A stretch of DNA of 6,753 nt from an uncultured Actinomycetes bacterium (GCA_903898855.1 CAIUHB010000036.1:1-6753), one strand, 5' to 3'; positions 1-5,313 are shown, numbered from the stretch's first letter. Numbers and translations are program-made. Notes: generated by a model from the letters alone, not told the origin.

Positions 1-363
1 CCTAACGGCTATGACTCTTTACTCACTGATGACAATGCCACCGTATCCAATGGTGAGCGACAACTCCTCACCATTGCTCGCGCATTTATGGCTGATCCGG
101 CAATCCTGATTCTCGATGAGGCCACTAGCTCAGTTGATACCCGTACCGAGGTACTTGTTCAGCAAGCTATGACCAAATTGCGCACGGGCCGCACTGCATT
201 TGTTATCGCTCACCGGCTCTCCACTATCCGCGATGCCGACACCATCTTGGTCATGGACAAAGGTTCGTTAGTAGAGCAAGGAACTCACGAAGAGCTAATG
301 GCGGCGAAAGGCTTCTACTTTAATCTTTATGCTAGCCAATTTTCCGCTTCGATTGAGAGCTAA
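1..363 (+). CDS. ABC exporter ATP-binding domain, C-terminal fragment (5' end outside window)
   Basis: The reading frame is open from base 1 and gives the last 120 residues, ending at TAA 361-363. Visible parts of the nucleotide-binding domain, in order: a variant signature motif VSNGERQ (residues 15-21 of the fragment) in place of LSGGQ; Walker B plus catalytic Glu and D-loop, [12 protein letters not shown]; the H-loop histidine in [10 protein letters not shown]; and the usual tail with VEQGTHEEL and a final [10 protein letters not shown]. The sequence around [12 protein letters not shown] and the NLY.SQF ending resemble half-transporters of heterodimeric multidrug or lipid exporters (inference from family knowledge). 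The membrane domain, Walker A and Q-loop lie upstream, outside the window. The catalytic Glu and His are both present, so this half should hydrolyse ATP. The substrate cannot be judged. A terminator follows about 95 nt downstream, so this is probably the last gene of its transcript. Confidence 0.95.
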   Translation, partial: PNGYDSLLTDDNATVSNGERQLLTIARAFMADPAILILDEATSSVDTRTEVLVQQAMTKLRTGRTAFVIAHRLSTIRDADTILVMDKGSLVEQGTHEELMAAKGFYFNLYASQFSASIES

Positions 364-424
364 GTATTACTCTGCGTTATCTCTGAATTAACTATAGAGA
401 ACTAATACATCTATAACTTGACTG

Positions 425-433
425 TGGCATAAT
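425..433 (+). promoter_or_regulatory. Extended -10 promoter (TGG-CATAAT)
   Basis: CATAAT at 428-433 is preceded by TGN (425-427), an extended -10 arrangement that would start transcription near 440. A TTGACT at 418-423 looks like a -35 box but is only 4 nt away, so it cannot serve this -10. No coding region follows. Any transcript would run straight into the terminator at 457-490, giving an RNA of about 50 nt. Inferred from sequence only. Confidence 0.35.
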
Positions 434-439
434 TAGAAA

Positions 440-490
440 CACTTCCGATTGGCAACAAAATAGAGATCTGAATTTCAGATCTCTATTTTT
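440..490 (+). ncRNA. Candidate short RNA with tRNA-complementary 5' segment
   Basis: The segment lies between a -10-like box (428-433) and a strong intrinsic terminator. Bases 442-455 (CTTCCGATTGGCAA) are a perfect 14-nt reverse complement of 605-618, which is the anticodon loop, 3' stem and start of the variable loop of the neighbouring tRNA-like gene. The layout is therefore promoter, 14-nt antisense segment, terminator hairpin, like a minimal small RNA. Alternatives are the untranslated tail of the ABC gene, with its terminator, carrying a fossil inverted fragment of the tRNA. Expression is not shown by the sequence. Confidence 0.3.
457..490 (+). terminator. Intrinsic terminator, 15-bp perfect stem plus T-run
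   Basis: Bases 457-471 pair perfectly with 475-489 around a 3-nt loop, and the right arm ends in TTTTT (486-490). The left arm begins with AAAA, so it could also terminate transcription from the other strand. It would end transcripts of the upstream ABC gene, or of the candidate short RNA starting near 440. Confidence 0.85.
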
Positions 491-554
491 GTCTCTCTTC
501 TCAGAACTTATCCACAATTTTCAATTTCTAAAAATTCGTAAGTCCAATAAGGCC

Positions 555-560
555 CATAAT
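555..560 (+). promoter_or_regulatory. -10 box for the tRNA-like gene (CATAAT)
   Basis: CATAAT sits 11 nt before the first acceptor base at 572. That predicts a start near 567 and a leader of about 5 nt. No convincing -35 is seen 16-18 nt upstream. The same CATAAT hexamer occurs in the extended -10 at 428-433. Confidence 0.4.
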
Positions 561-571
561 TCAACCGCGTT

Positions 572-645
572 GTTGTCGTGGTGTAATTGGCAGCATTACC
601 GTTTTTGCCAATCGGAAGGTGCGAGTTCGAATCTCGTCGACGACT
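572..645 (+). tRNA. tRNA-like gene, isotype uncertain (Ala-UGC, Gly-GCC or Gln-UUG readings); possible pseudo-tRNA
   Basis: The acceptor arm pairs over 7 bp (572-578 with 638-644, one U-G wobble at the third pair). The T arm is complete: 621-625 with 633-637 and loop TTCGAAT. The D arm (581-584 with 593-596, two wobbles) has the conserved GG at 589-590. The discriminator is T645, followed by CC then G, so CCA is not fully encoded. The anticodon arm is irregular. The best-paired register (599-603 with 611-615, one T-T mismatch) puts UGC (Ala) at 606-608, with an unusual C at 37 and an extra base between D and anticodon arms. The loop TTGCCAA at 605-611 would be a textbook Gly-GCC loop, and U73 also fits Gly, but its stem does not pair. 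A UUG (Gln) register at 605-607, suggested by the D-arm sequence, also fails to pair. The gene could be a divergent functional tRNA or a decayed one. Confidence 0.7.
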
Positions 646-656
646 CCGAAGACTTA

Positions 657-704
657 ATAACCCTGGTTCGATTCAGTGGCTCGAATCAATAGAACCCGGG
701 TTAT
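657..704 (+). terminator. Long imperfect hairpin after the tRNA; possible terminator without a U-run
   Basis: Three stem blocks stack: 657-663 with 698-704 (7 bp), 665-669 with 692-696 (5 bp) and 670-674 with 683-687 (5 bp). They are separated by one 1x1 mismatch and a 4-nt bulge (688-691), with an 8-nt loop (675-682). It begins 12 nt after the tRNA and is not followed by a T-run. Actinobacterial terminators often lack a U-tail, so termination of the tRNA transcript is a reasonable reading. Another is a structured or operator-like element before the next gene. The left arm carries a T-arm-like GGTTCGATTC. Confidence 0.45.
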
Positions 705-720
705 CGAGCAAACCTTCAGA

Positions 721-726
721 TATGCT
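721..726 (+). promoter_or_regulatory. -10 box TATGCT, leaderless start of the membrane protein
   Basis: TATGCT is followed by exactly 6 nt and then ATG at 733, which places the transcription start on the A of the start codon. It matches the TANNNT pattern found before every other gene start here, and is the main reason for preferring the 733 start over the GTG at 676. Confidence 0.55.
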
Positions 727-732
727 CGGAAT

Positions 733-1155
733 ATGAGCGAGGCGCCCCGAACCAAACGCGAGACTTTCTGGGAGCGTATCTGGGCCAGCACCATCATTCT
801 CTATAGCTTTGCTGCCACCTTCGTCGTCTTTAAGACAATGCGAAAGTACGGAACTAATCCATATGCCTTCTTCGTAATAGATGTAATTACTTCTTGGCTC
901 TACGGAATCTCCTCGGCTCGGTTGGTTATGGCAATTATTAAGAAGCGCACATCCCAAATTAGTAAGTGGGGTATTTATTCCGCGCTCAACTTTGCCATCC
1001 CGCAGCTCTATATCTTGTTTTCAGCCCACCATGTCCCAACCGATGTTTATTACATTATTGGGGGAGTGATTGGGGTGCTTGCGATATTTTCAATCTTTGG
1101 AATCTATAACGAACTTCGCAAAGCTAAGAAGGAGGTTCGGTCAACTTCCATTTAA
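733..1155 (+). CDS. Small four-helix membrane protein of unknown function
   Basis: The protein has 140 residues beginning MSEAPRTKRE. A charged N-terminus is followed by four hydrophobic stretches at about residues 15-33, 43-69, 79-98 and 103-124, and a basic C-terminal tail (ELRKAKKEVR). The tail and the positive charges between helices 1-2 (KTMRK) and 2-3 (KKRT) suggest a polytopic inner-membrane protein with both ends inside. I recognise no family or catalytic motif. An upstream in-frame GTG at 676 would add 19 residues. It falls in the loop of the hairpin at 657-704 and has no -10 or Shine-Dalgarno element, whereas ATG 733 has a TATGCT box 6 nt upstream. The 3' end overlaps the convergent protease gene by 32 nt. 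Confidence 0.8.
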   Translation: MSEAPRTKRETFWERIWASTIILYSFAATFVVFKTMRKYGTNPYAFFVIDVITSWLYGISSARLVMAIIKKRTSQISKWGIYSALNFAIPQLYILFSAHHVPTDVYYIIGGVIGVLAIFSIFGIYNELRKAKKEVRSTSI

Positions 1156-1909
1156 TGAGAAGTGGTTCCAGCTTGTGATAGCGAAAGGCTCCCAGCAAAA
1201 AGAGCAGCCCTAATACGAAATAGGTCAGCGCCAACGAAGCAGCGCCTTTGAGTTCGCCGCGCTCTAAATGCACACTTGCAAAGTGGCGATCAGAGAGCAT
1301 CACCGGTAGATCAATCATGGAGTGAACTAGAACGGCTGGATAAATAGATCGCGCAAAGACGGTTATTCCACAGGCAAAGAAGCCGAAGCCTGATGCCGAG
1401 ATTACTTGAGCAATCGTTGGTCCGAAACCTTGCCCAGCAAAATAGTTGCTCAAGTGCAGTAAGCCAAAGAAGAGTGACGAGCCAATTGCCGCTGGCCAGA
1501 GTCCCCACCTGGAAAAGACCCCAAAGATATATCCGCGAACAAAGAACTCTTCGGTAAGTCCAACTCCGAGTGCAGCGATAACAGCAAGAACCCAGTGTCC
1601 AAAGGAAGAGTGTCCATCTTTAATTCCGCCGATGAAATTTGCCGACATGAAGATGGCAAAGAATGCGCCGATATTAAATCGGATATCAAAACGAGGCAGA
1701 CGAATTAAGGGCTTAACAACTGGCGCTAAGCTTCGAATAAAGTAGATCGAGATTCCTAGGCTCAGTGCATGGTCAAGAAATACCCCGAGGCGATGGTTAA
1801 TCGGCAGGTGATAAATCGGGTCAAAATAGGCGATACCTAAAATAAGTGCGGTAGCCACGAGAACCTGAACCGGCGCAGACCATATCCGGCCTCGTATGAT
1901 TGCACGCAT
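1124..1909 (-). CDS. CPBP-family intramembrane metalloprotease (CAAX protease / bacteriocin-processing fold)
   Basis: The protein has 261 residues and is strongly hydrophobic, with about eight membrane segments. The CPBP (ABI, Rce1-like) active-site motifs are all present in order: EE at 120-121 followed by R125 (EExxxR), FFGLLH with H152 (FxxxH), and HSMID with H196 and D200. The family contains glutamate-dependent intramembrane endopeptidases that act on prenylated or small membrane peptides; the target here is unknown. The frame is open for 63 more codons upstream, but that part lies antisense to the cysteine synthase gene. ATG at 1909-1907 has a TAGGAT box 7 nt upstream, so it is the chosen start. 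This start codon shares its bases with the divergent cysteine synthase start (CATG). The 3' end overlaps the convergent membrane-protein gene. Confidence 0.92.
   Translation of the reverse strand: MRAIIRGRIWSAPVQVLVATALILGIAYFDPIYHLPINHRLGVFLDHALSLGISIYFIRSLAPVVKPLIRLPRFDIRFNIGAFFAIFMSANFIGGIKDGHSSFGHWVLAVIAALGVGLTEEFFVRGYIFGVFSRWGLWPAAIGSSLFFGLLHLSNYFAGQGFGPTIAQVISASGFGFFACGITVFARSIYPAVLVHSMIDLPVMLSDRHFASVHLERGELKGAASLALTYFVLGLLFLLGAFRYHKLEPLLIKWKLTEPPS
1895..1900 (+). promoter_or_regulatory. -10 box TATGAT for the cysteine synthase-family gene
   Basis: TATGAT is followed by 7 nt and then ATG at 1908, consistent with a leaderless transcript. The box lies inside codons 4-5 of the divergent protease gene. 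No good -35 is seen at 16-18 nt. It also contains the ATG at 1896, an alternative in-frame start that would add four residues (MIAR). Confidence 0.55.
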
Positions 1910-2786
1910 GAAGACAATCCTAGATGCGATTGGAAATACCCCACTCATCAACATCGAGGGTATTTGGGTGAAGATGGAATATCTCAACCCTTCCGGCTCA
2001 ATTAAAGCCCGCATTGCCAAATACATGATTGAACGTGCCGAAGCTGAGGGCATGCTCAAGCCAGGGGACACGATTGTTGAGGCCTCAAGTGGCAACACTG
2101 GAAATGCGATGTCGATGGTGGCAGCGGTTAAGGGCTACAAGATGTTGGTCGTCATGCCTGAGGGACTTAGCCCCGAACGCACTGCAATCTCCAAAGCATT
2201 TGGCGCTGAAGTTCGCCCGCTCGGTGATTTTCATGTTAATGCTGCCTTGGAAGAAGTGCGCAGAATTGCAGCCCAACCAGGTTACTTCGCCCCACAACAA
2301 TTCGATTCCGAGTGGAACGTTCAGGAGAATGAAGAGTGGCTGGGTCGCGAGACTCTTAACCAACTACAAACAAAACCTGATTTAGTTGTTAGCGGAGTTG
2401 GAACTGGTGGAACTCTGATCGGTGTAAGTCGAGCTTTCAAGAAAATGAATCCGAATTGCAAGGCCTACGCGCTCGAACCTTCGGAGTCCTGCACCATTGC
2501 CTGTGGTGAGGTTGCTAAGCATCTCATCGAAGGAATTTCCGATGGCTTTGTTCCTGGAATTATCGAGCGCCATGCAAGTGAAATTGATGGCTTTGTCCAT
2601 ATTCATTCACATGATGCAATCGCCGAGACCCGCCGAATCGCCCGCGAACACGGCATCTTTATCGGACCCTCTTCTGGAGCTCATCTTCTGGCTGCCAAGC
2701 AGTTAAAGGCCGAACTAAACCTAGAAACTGTGGTCACCTTCTTCTGTGACGAGGGCGAGAAGTACATTAACGAGTATTGGCTCTAG
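1908..2786 (+). CDS. PLP-dependent cysteine synthase / cystathionine beta-synthase family enzyme
   Basis: The protein has 292 residues with the fold-type II PLP pattern: IGNTPL near the N-terminus (8-13); NPSGSIKAR with the presumed Schiff-base lysine K33; the substrate/phosphate loop SSGNTGN (60-66); the glycine loop GVGTGGTLIG; GPSSGAH near the C-terminus, whose serine would contact the pyridine nitrogen; and CDEGEKY. CysK and CysM join O-acetylserine and sulfide to make cysteine; relatives use homocysteine or other nucleophiles, so the exact substrate is open. It is shorter than a typical CysK (about 310) because the stretch between IGNTPL and the lysine is compressed, and it has SIKAR where most relatives have S(I/V)KDR. 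The start at 1908 is preferred over 1896 because the -10 box TATGAT ends 7 nt before it. The gene diverges from the CPBP protease; the next gene begins 23 nt after its stop but carries its own -10. Confidence 0.92.
   Translation: MKTILDAIGNTPLINIEGIWVKMEYLNPSGSIKARIAKYMIERAEAEGMLKPGDTIVEASSGNTGNAMSMVAAVKGYKMLVVMPEGLSPERTAISKAFGAEVRPLGDFHVNAALEEVRRIAAQPGYFAPQQFDSEWNVQENEEWLGRETLNQLQTKPDLVVSGVGTGGTLIGVSRAFKKMNPNCKAYALEPSESCTIACGEVAKHLIEGISDGFVPGIIERHASEIDGFVHIHSHDAIAETRRIAREHGIFIGPSSGAHLLAAKQLKAELNLETVVTFFCDEGEKYINEYWL
1917..1922 (-). promoter_or_regulatory. -10 box TAGGAT for the CPBP protease gene
   Basis: Read on the minus strand, TAGGAT is followed by 7 nt and then the ATG at 1909-1907. 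It is the mirror of the TATGAT box on the other strand, and lies inside codons 4-5 of the cysteine synthase-family gene. Confidence 0.55.
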
Positions 2787-2797
2787 CTTTCAGACCT

Positions 2798-2803
2798 TAG
2801 AAT
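2798..2803 (+). promoter_or_regulatory. -10 box TAGAAT for the LamG/glycine-rich gene
   Basis: TAGAAT is followed by 6 nt and then GTG at 2810. A TTGGCT 15 nt upstream (2777-2782) may serve as a weak -35. A GGAGG at 2806-2810 abuts and overlaps the GTG, too close to act as a ribosome-binding site for it, and no other start codon lies at a suitable distance downstream. Confidence 0.5.
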
Positions 2804-2809
2804 TCGGAG

Positions 2810-4735
2810 GTGAAGACCCGAAGAATCGTCAGGCTATTAACACTCAGCCTGCTCTGCTTGGCTCTTCAGGGATTTCACTCAACTTCCAGCTTTGCCGCAA
2901 CTGGCGACGCTGATACCTACCTTTCACTCAATGGGACGAGTCAATATGGCTCAGTACCTGAAGGCAGCGCTTACGTAGCGCGTGGAACATATTCGATTGA
3001 AGCATGGATAAATCCAAGTTCACTTACCTGTTCGCTGTCTGGAAATACTTATTGCACAATCATGTCGCATGATGGCGACTACGCATTAATCATCGCTGAC
3101 GGAAAATTACAGACCTATATGTATTACAACGGCACCGGCACAAATGTTCGTGTTGATTCAAGTCAGTTGCTAGTTGCAAATACCTGGCAGCATGTTGCAC
3201 TTGTTCGAAATGGTGCCTCCGTTGCAATGTATGTCAATGGCGATACCGTAACCTCAACTTCAATAAGTGGGTATACCGGCCCATCTACGTACCCGGCCGG
3301 TACCTATCCTCTCAAAATTGGTTGGCAATACGGTAACCAATATTTCACTGGTGGCATCGATGAAGTGCGTGTTTACTCTCGAGCGCTCTCACAAACTCAA
3401 GTTCGCAGCGACATGAATACATGGGGACCAGCAAATGCAACGGGCCTAGTCGGTTATTACGACTTTAACGATATTTCATCTGGCGTCGCCACTAATAAAG
3501 TTTCGGGCAGTACATCTGCAACAGATCTCACGCTTACCGGCAGCCCGGTTGCAACCGCAATCGAAAGCACCACAGTAAGTGGGGGCTACAAGACAGTAAC
3601 TTTTACTCGCTCTTACATTTCTGCGAACGGCGGATACATTGTTCCTGATGGCGTTTCTACTCTCTCTACTCTTGTCGTGGGTGGCGGTGGCGGCGGTGGT
3701 ATGGATGGTGGCGGCGGTGGCGGCGGTGGAGGAGTTTATGAAAACTCTGCAGTCACGATTACGCCAAATACCAATATTGATATTGATGTAGGCGGCGGCG
3801 GAACTGCCGGTACTCAATACGAACCTGCCCCAGCTTGTATTACCCCTTGGCAAAATGGTTATCCGAACGTTGGGTGTAAAGGCGGAGACGGAAGCGCTTC
3901 CCGATTTGGTTCTTACTCAGCTGGCGGTGGCGGTGGCGCTGGCGGTATCGAAAACTCTGGCAATGATGCACCTACTGGATTTACTGCACGCGGAAGCGGC
4001 GGCGGCGTAGGCGCCCAAAATACGAAATCAGGAACTGGCACACCCGGCGCAGGAACTTTCAGTGGTGGAACCGTTTCCGATAACTCTGCAAATACTTCCG
4101 GTAGCGGCGGCGGTGGCTTCACTGCAGCTGGAGGAAATGGATCAGCAAACACATCTGGTGATGGCGGCAGTGGATACACAGCATCGCTAACAGGATTAAT
4201 TTATGGAGCTGGCGGAGCTGGTGGCACCTTCGGCGGTTCTACCGCTGCAACAGGTGGTGGCAATTCAAATAGCGGCGCTGCTAACGGTGGAAATTCAACG
4301 AACCAGCCGACCTATCCCGTGATCAATCGTGGCGGTGGCGGTGGCGGTGGCGGAAATGGATCACCCACCCCGACAGGTTTAACTGTTTCTAATGCTTATG
4401 GAACTCCTGGCGCAGGTGGTGTAGTTATTCTGCGTTGGGCACTTAAAGGCTCAGTCTCATTCACGGTAAGCGGCACTCCAACTTTTCGATCAGTCAGTAA
4501 CTTAGTTGCGACCACAAACACCGCGTCAAAAGTCACTTTCTTCGCCAACGGCAAGAAAATCCCGGGCTGCGTCTCACTTGCGACCTCGAACAACTCTGTC
4601 ACATGTCCTTGGAAGCCCAGCACCCACAGCGGCGTCACAATCACCGTCAAAGCAGTCCCGACTGACACTAATTATGCTTCGGTTTCACTTGCGCCGACCA
4701 ACGTGAGCATTGTGGCCCGAAGCGGCAAGCGCTAA
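2810..4735 (+). CDS. Secreted LamG-domain plus glycine-rich surface protein
   Basis: The protein has 641 residues with a GTG start. Residues 1-30 form a signal peptide (basic RRIVR, hydrophobic core, likely cleavage after SSFAA). Residues about 33-222 are a LamG/concanavalin A-like jelly roll (FSIEAW-type YSIEAWINP, NTWQHVALVRNG, YVNG, IDEVRVYSRALS, YYDFND), a fold usually binding sugars or polysaccharides. Residues about 260-546 form a glycine-rich domain: a beta lead-in ending STLVVGGGGGGG, many polyglycine and GGX stretches, then the closing GAGGVVILRW. Residues about 547-641 are an Ig-like C-terminal module with GKKIPGC (581-587), CPWKPSTH (599-606) and a basic tail ARSGKR. C587 and C599 could form a disulfide. 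The last two modules match the minus-strand protein at 5310-6674. There is no LPXTG or membrane anchor, so attachment is unknown. An adhesive or matrix role is inference. Confidence 0.88.
   Translation: MKTRRIVRLLTLSLLCLALQGFHSTSSFAATGDADTYLSLNGTSQYGSVPEGSAYVARGTYSIEAWINPSSLTCSLSGNTYCTIMSHDGDYALIIADGKLQTYMYYNGTGTNVRVDSSQLLVANTWQHVALVRNGASVAMYVNGDTVTSTSISGYTGPSTYPAGTYPLKIGWQYGNQYFTGGIDEVRVYSRALSQTQVRSDMNTWGPANATGLVGYYDFNDISSGVATNKVSGSTSATDLTLTGSPVATAIESTTVSGGYKTVTFTRSYISANGGYIVPDGVSTLSTLVVGGGGGGGMDGGGGGGGGGVYENSAVTITPNTNIDIDVGGGGTAGTQYEPAPACITPWQNGYPNVGCKGGDGSASRFGSYSAGGGGGAGGIENSGNDAPTGFTARGSGGGVGAQNTKSGTGTPGAGTFSGGTVSDNSANTSGSGGGGFTAAGGNGSANTSGDGGSGYTASLTGLIYGAGGAGGTFGGSTAATGGGNSNSGAANGGNSTNQPTYPVINRGGGGGGGGNGSPTPTGLTVSNAYGTPGAGGVVILRWALKGSVSFTVSGTPTFRSVSNLVATTNTASKVTFFANGKKIPGCVSLATSNNSVTCPWKPSTHSGVTITVKAVPTDTNYASVSLAPTNVSIVARSGKR
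3680..3733 (+). repeat. Poly-glycine (GGC/GGT) codon tract
   Basis: This encodes residues 291-308: seven Gly, Met-Asp, then nine Gly, written with alternating GGC, GGT and GGA codons. It is the longest of many such tracts between 3680 and 4360. Such low-complexity codon runs are prone to slippage in whole-triplet steps, which would change tract length without breaking the frame. Confidence 0.7.
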
Positions 4736-4752
4736 CTTCACCGCATCTCTCA

Positions 4753-4771
4753 CGCATTACACAACAATGCG
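4753..4771. promoter_or_regulatory. Small inverted repeat over the promoter of the small secreted protein
   Basis: CGCATT (4753-4758) pairs with AATGCG (4766-4771) around a 7-nt loop. A second copy of the left arm, CCGCAT at 4741-4746, can compete for ATGCGG (4767-4772). The element has no T-run, so it is a poor terminator for the upstream gene. It covers the -35/spacer region of the -10 box at 4775-4780, where a repressor or activator site would be expected. Weak evidence. Confidence 0.3.
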
Positions 4772-4774
4772 GGC

Positions 4775-4780
4775 TACACT
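4775..4780 (+). promoter_or_regulatory. -10 box TACACT for the small secreted protein
   Basis: TACACT is followed by 5 nt and then ATG at 4786, again matching TANNNT with leaderless spacing. There is no Shine-Dalgarno sequence in the gap. Confidence 0.45.
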
Positions 4781-4785
4781 CAAAT

Positions 4786-5313
4786 ATGCGCAGATTTTTG
4801 ATCACCGTACTGATTGCAAGCCAAGCCCTACTTCTTGCCCCATCGGCTCTGGCAATGGGCTCTGGTGATAAATTTCTCGATGCGCAAGTGGGGCTGACCT
4901 ACCAAATTTGGAAACCCACAACCACTAATAAGATTTCTATCGGTTCCTTCCGTTTGCTCTCTTGCGGTGCTGGTAACGAACAGTGGCTCGCAGCCATCTA
5001 TGGCAAGAACAAACCTCAGATTCAAATTCTAGAAAATATGGCATCAACTCCTTGCTCAAATCCAGGACTTGGAGTCCAGGTTGCAACGATTAGCATCAGT
5101 GGATTTAAAGCAAAGATTGTTGCCTTCTGCGATCCGGCCAATGCCAAGCAGTGGAAGAACTGCAGCACTTCAGATATTGGCAGGTACGGCGGTTTCGCTC
5201 AGTGGAATACCAAGGCCAGTAAGACTTTAAAGGCAACGACTATTGAAGTTCTCACCAACGGACTTACTTACGCCCAATTAGTTACGGTAGCCAAGGGTAT
5301 GAAGCAGGTTTAG
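4786..5313 (+). CDS. Small secreted four-cysteine protein of unknown function
   Basis: The protein has 175 residues. Residues 1-23 are a clear signal peptide (MRRF, hydrophobic core, APSALA cleavage motif). The mature part of about 152 residues has four cysteines (60, 90, 115, 126), compatible with two disulfides in an exported protein, and no transmembrane segment, lipobox or recognisable enzyme motif. I do not recognise a family. It lies 50 nt after the LamG/glycine-rich gene in the same direction but has its own -10 box, so it may be transcribed separately, from the upstream gene, or both. Its stop codon TAG (5311-5313) overlaps the stop TAA of the convergent glycine-rich gene by 4 nt, with no terminator between them. 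Its position between two related surface proteins suggests a linked extracellular role, which is inference. Confidence 0.82.
   Translation: MRRFLITVLIASQALLLAPSALAMGSGDKFLDAQVGLTYQIWKPTTTNKISIGSFRLLSCGAGNEQWLAAIYGKNKPQIQILENMASTPCSNPGLGVQVATISISGFKAKIVAFCDPANAKQWKNCSTSDIGRYGGFAQWNTKASKTLKATTIEVLTNGLTYAQLVTVAKGMKQV

Noticed and set aside
418..423. TTGACT as a -35 box
   Set aside because: No -10-like hexamer lies 16-18 nt downstream, and the CATAAT at 428 is only 4 nt away.
489..692. Plus-strand ORF of 67 codons spanning the tRNA
   Set aside because: It reads through the tRNA arms and the hairpin at 657-704, starts inside the terminator region and shows no protein-like pattern. It is an accidental frame.
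676..732. GTG-initiated 19-residue N-terminal extension of the membrane protein
   Set aside because: The GTG sits in the loop of the 657-704 hairpin and lacks a -10 or Shine-Dalgarno element, while ATG 733 has a TATGCT box at leaderless spacing.
1910..2098. 63-codon N-terminal extension of the CPBP protease
   Set aside because: It is antisense to conserved PLP-enzyme motifs (IGNTPL, SIKAR), has no family similarity, and the ATG at 1909 has its own -10 box.
2805..2812. GGAGG as the ribosome-binding site of the LamG gene
   Set aside because: It overlaps the first base of the GTG start, and no alternative start codon follows at 5-10 nt without losing the signal peptide.
3913..4179. Minus-strand proline-rich ORF opposite the glycine-rich domain
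   Set aside because: Proline runs are the expected complement of GGC/GGT/GGA codons. The plus strand has a signal peptide, LamG and a conserved C-terminal module, so this is a shadow.
3680..4360. GC-rich repeat tract as a possible CRISPR, VNTR locus or G-quadruplex
   Set aside because: The repeats are in-frame glycine codons of irregular spacing with no spacers, and runs of GGG needed for a quadruplex are scarce.
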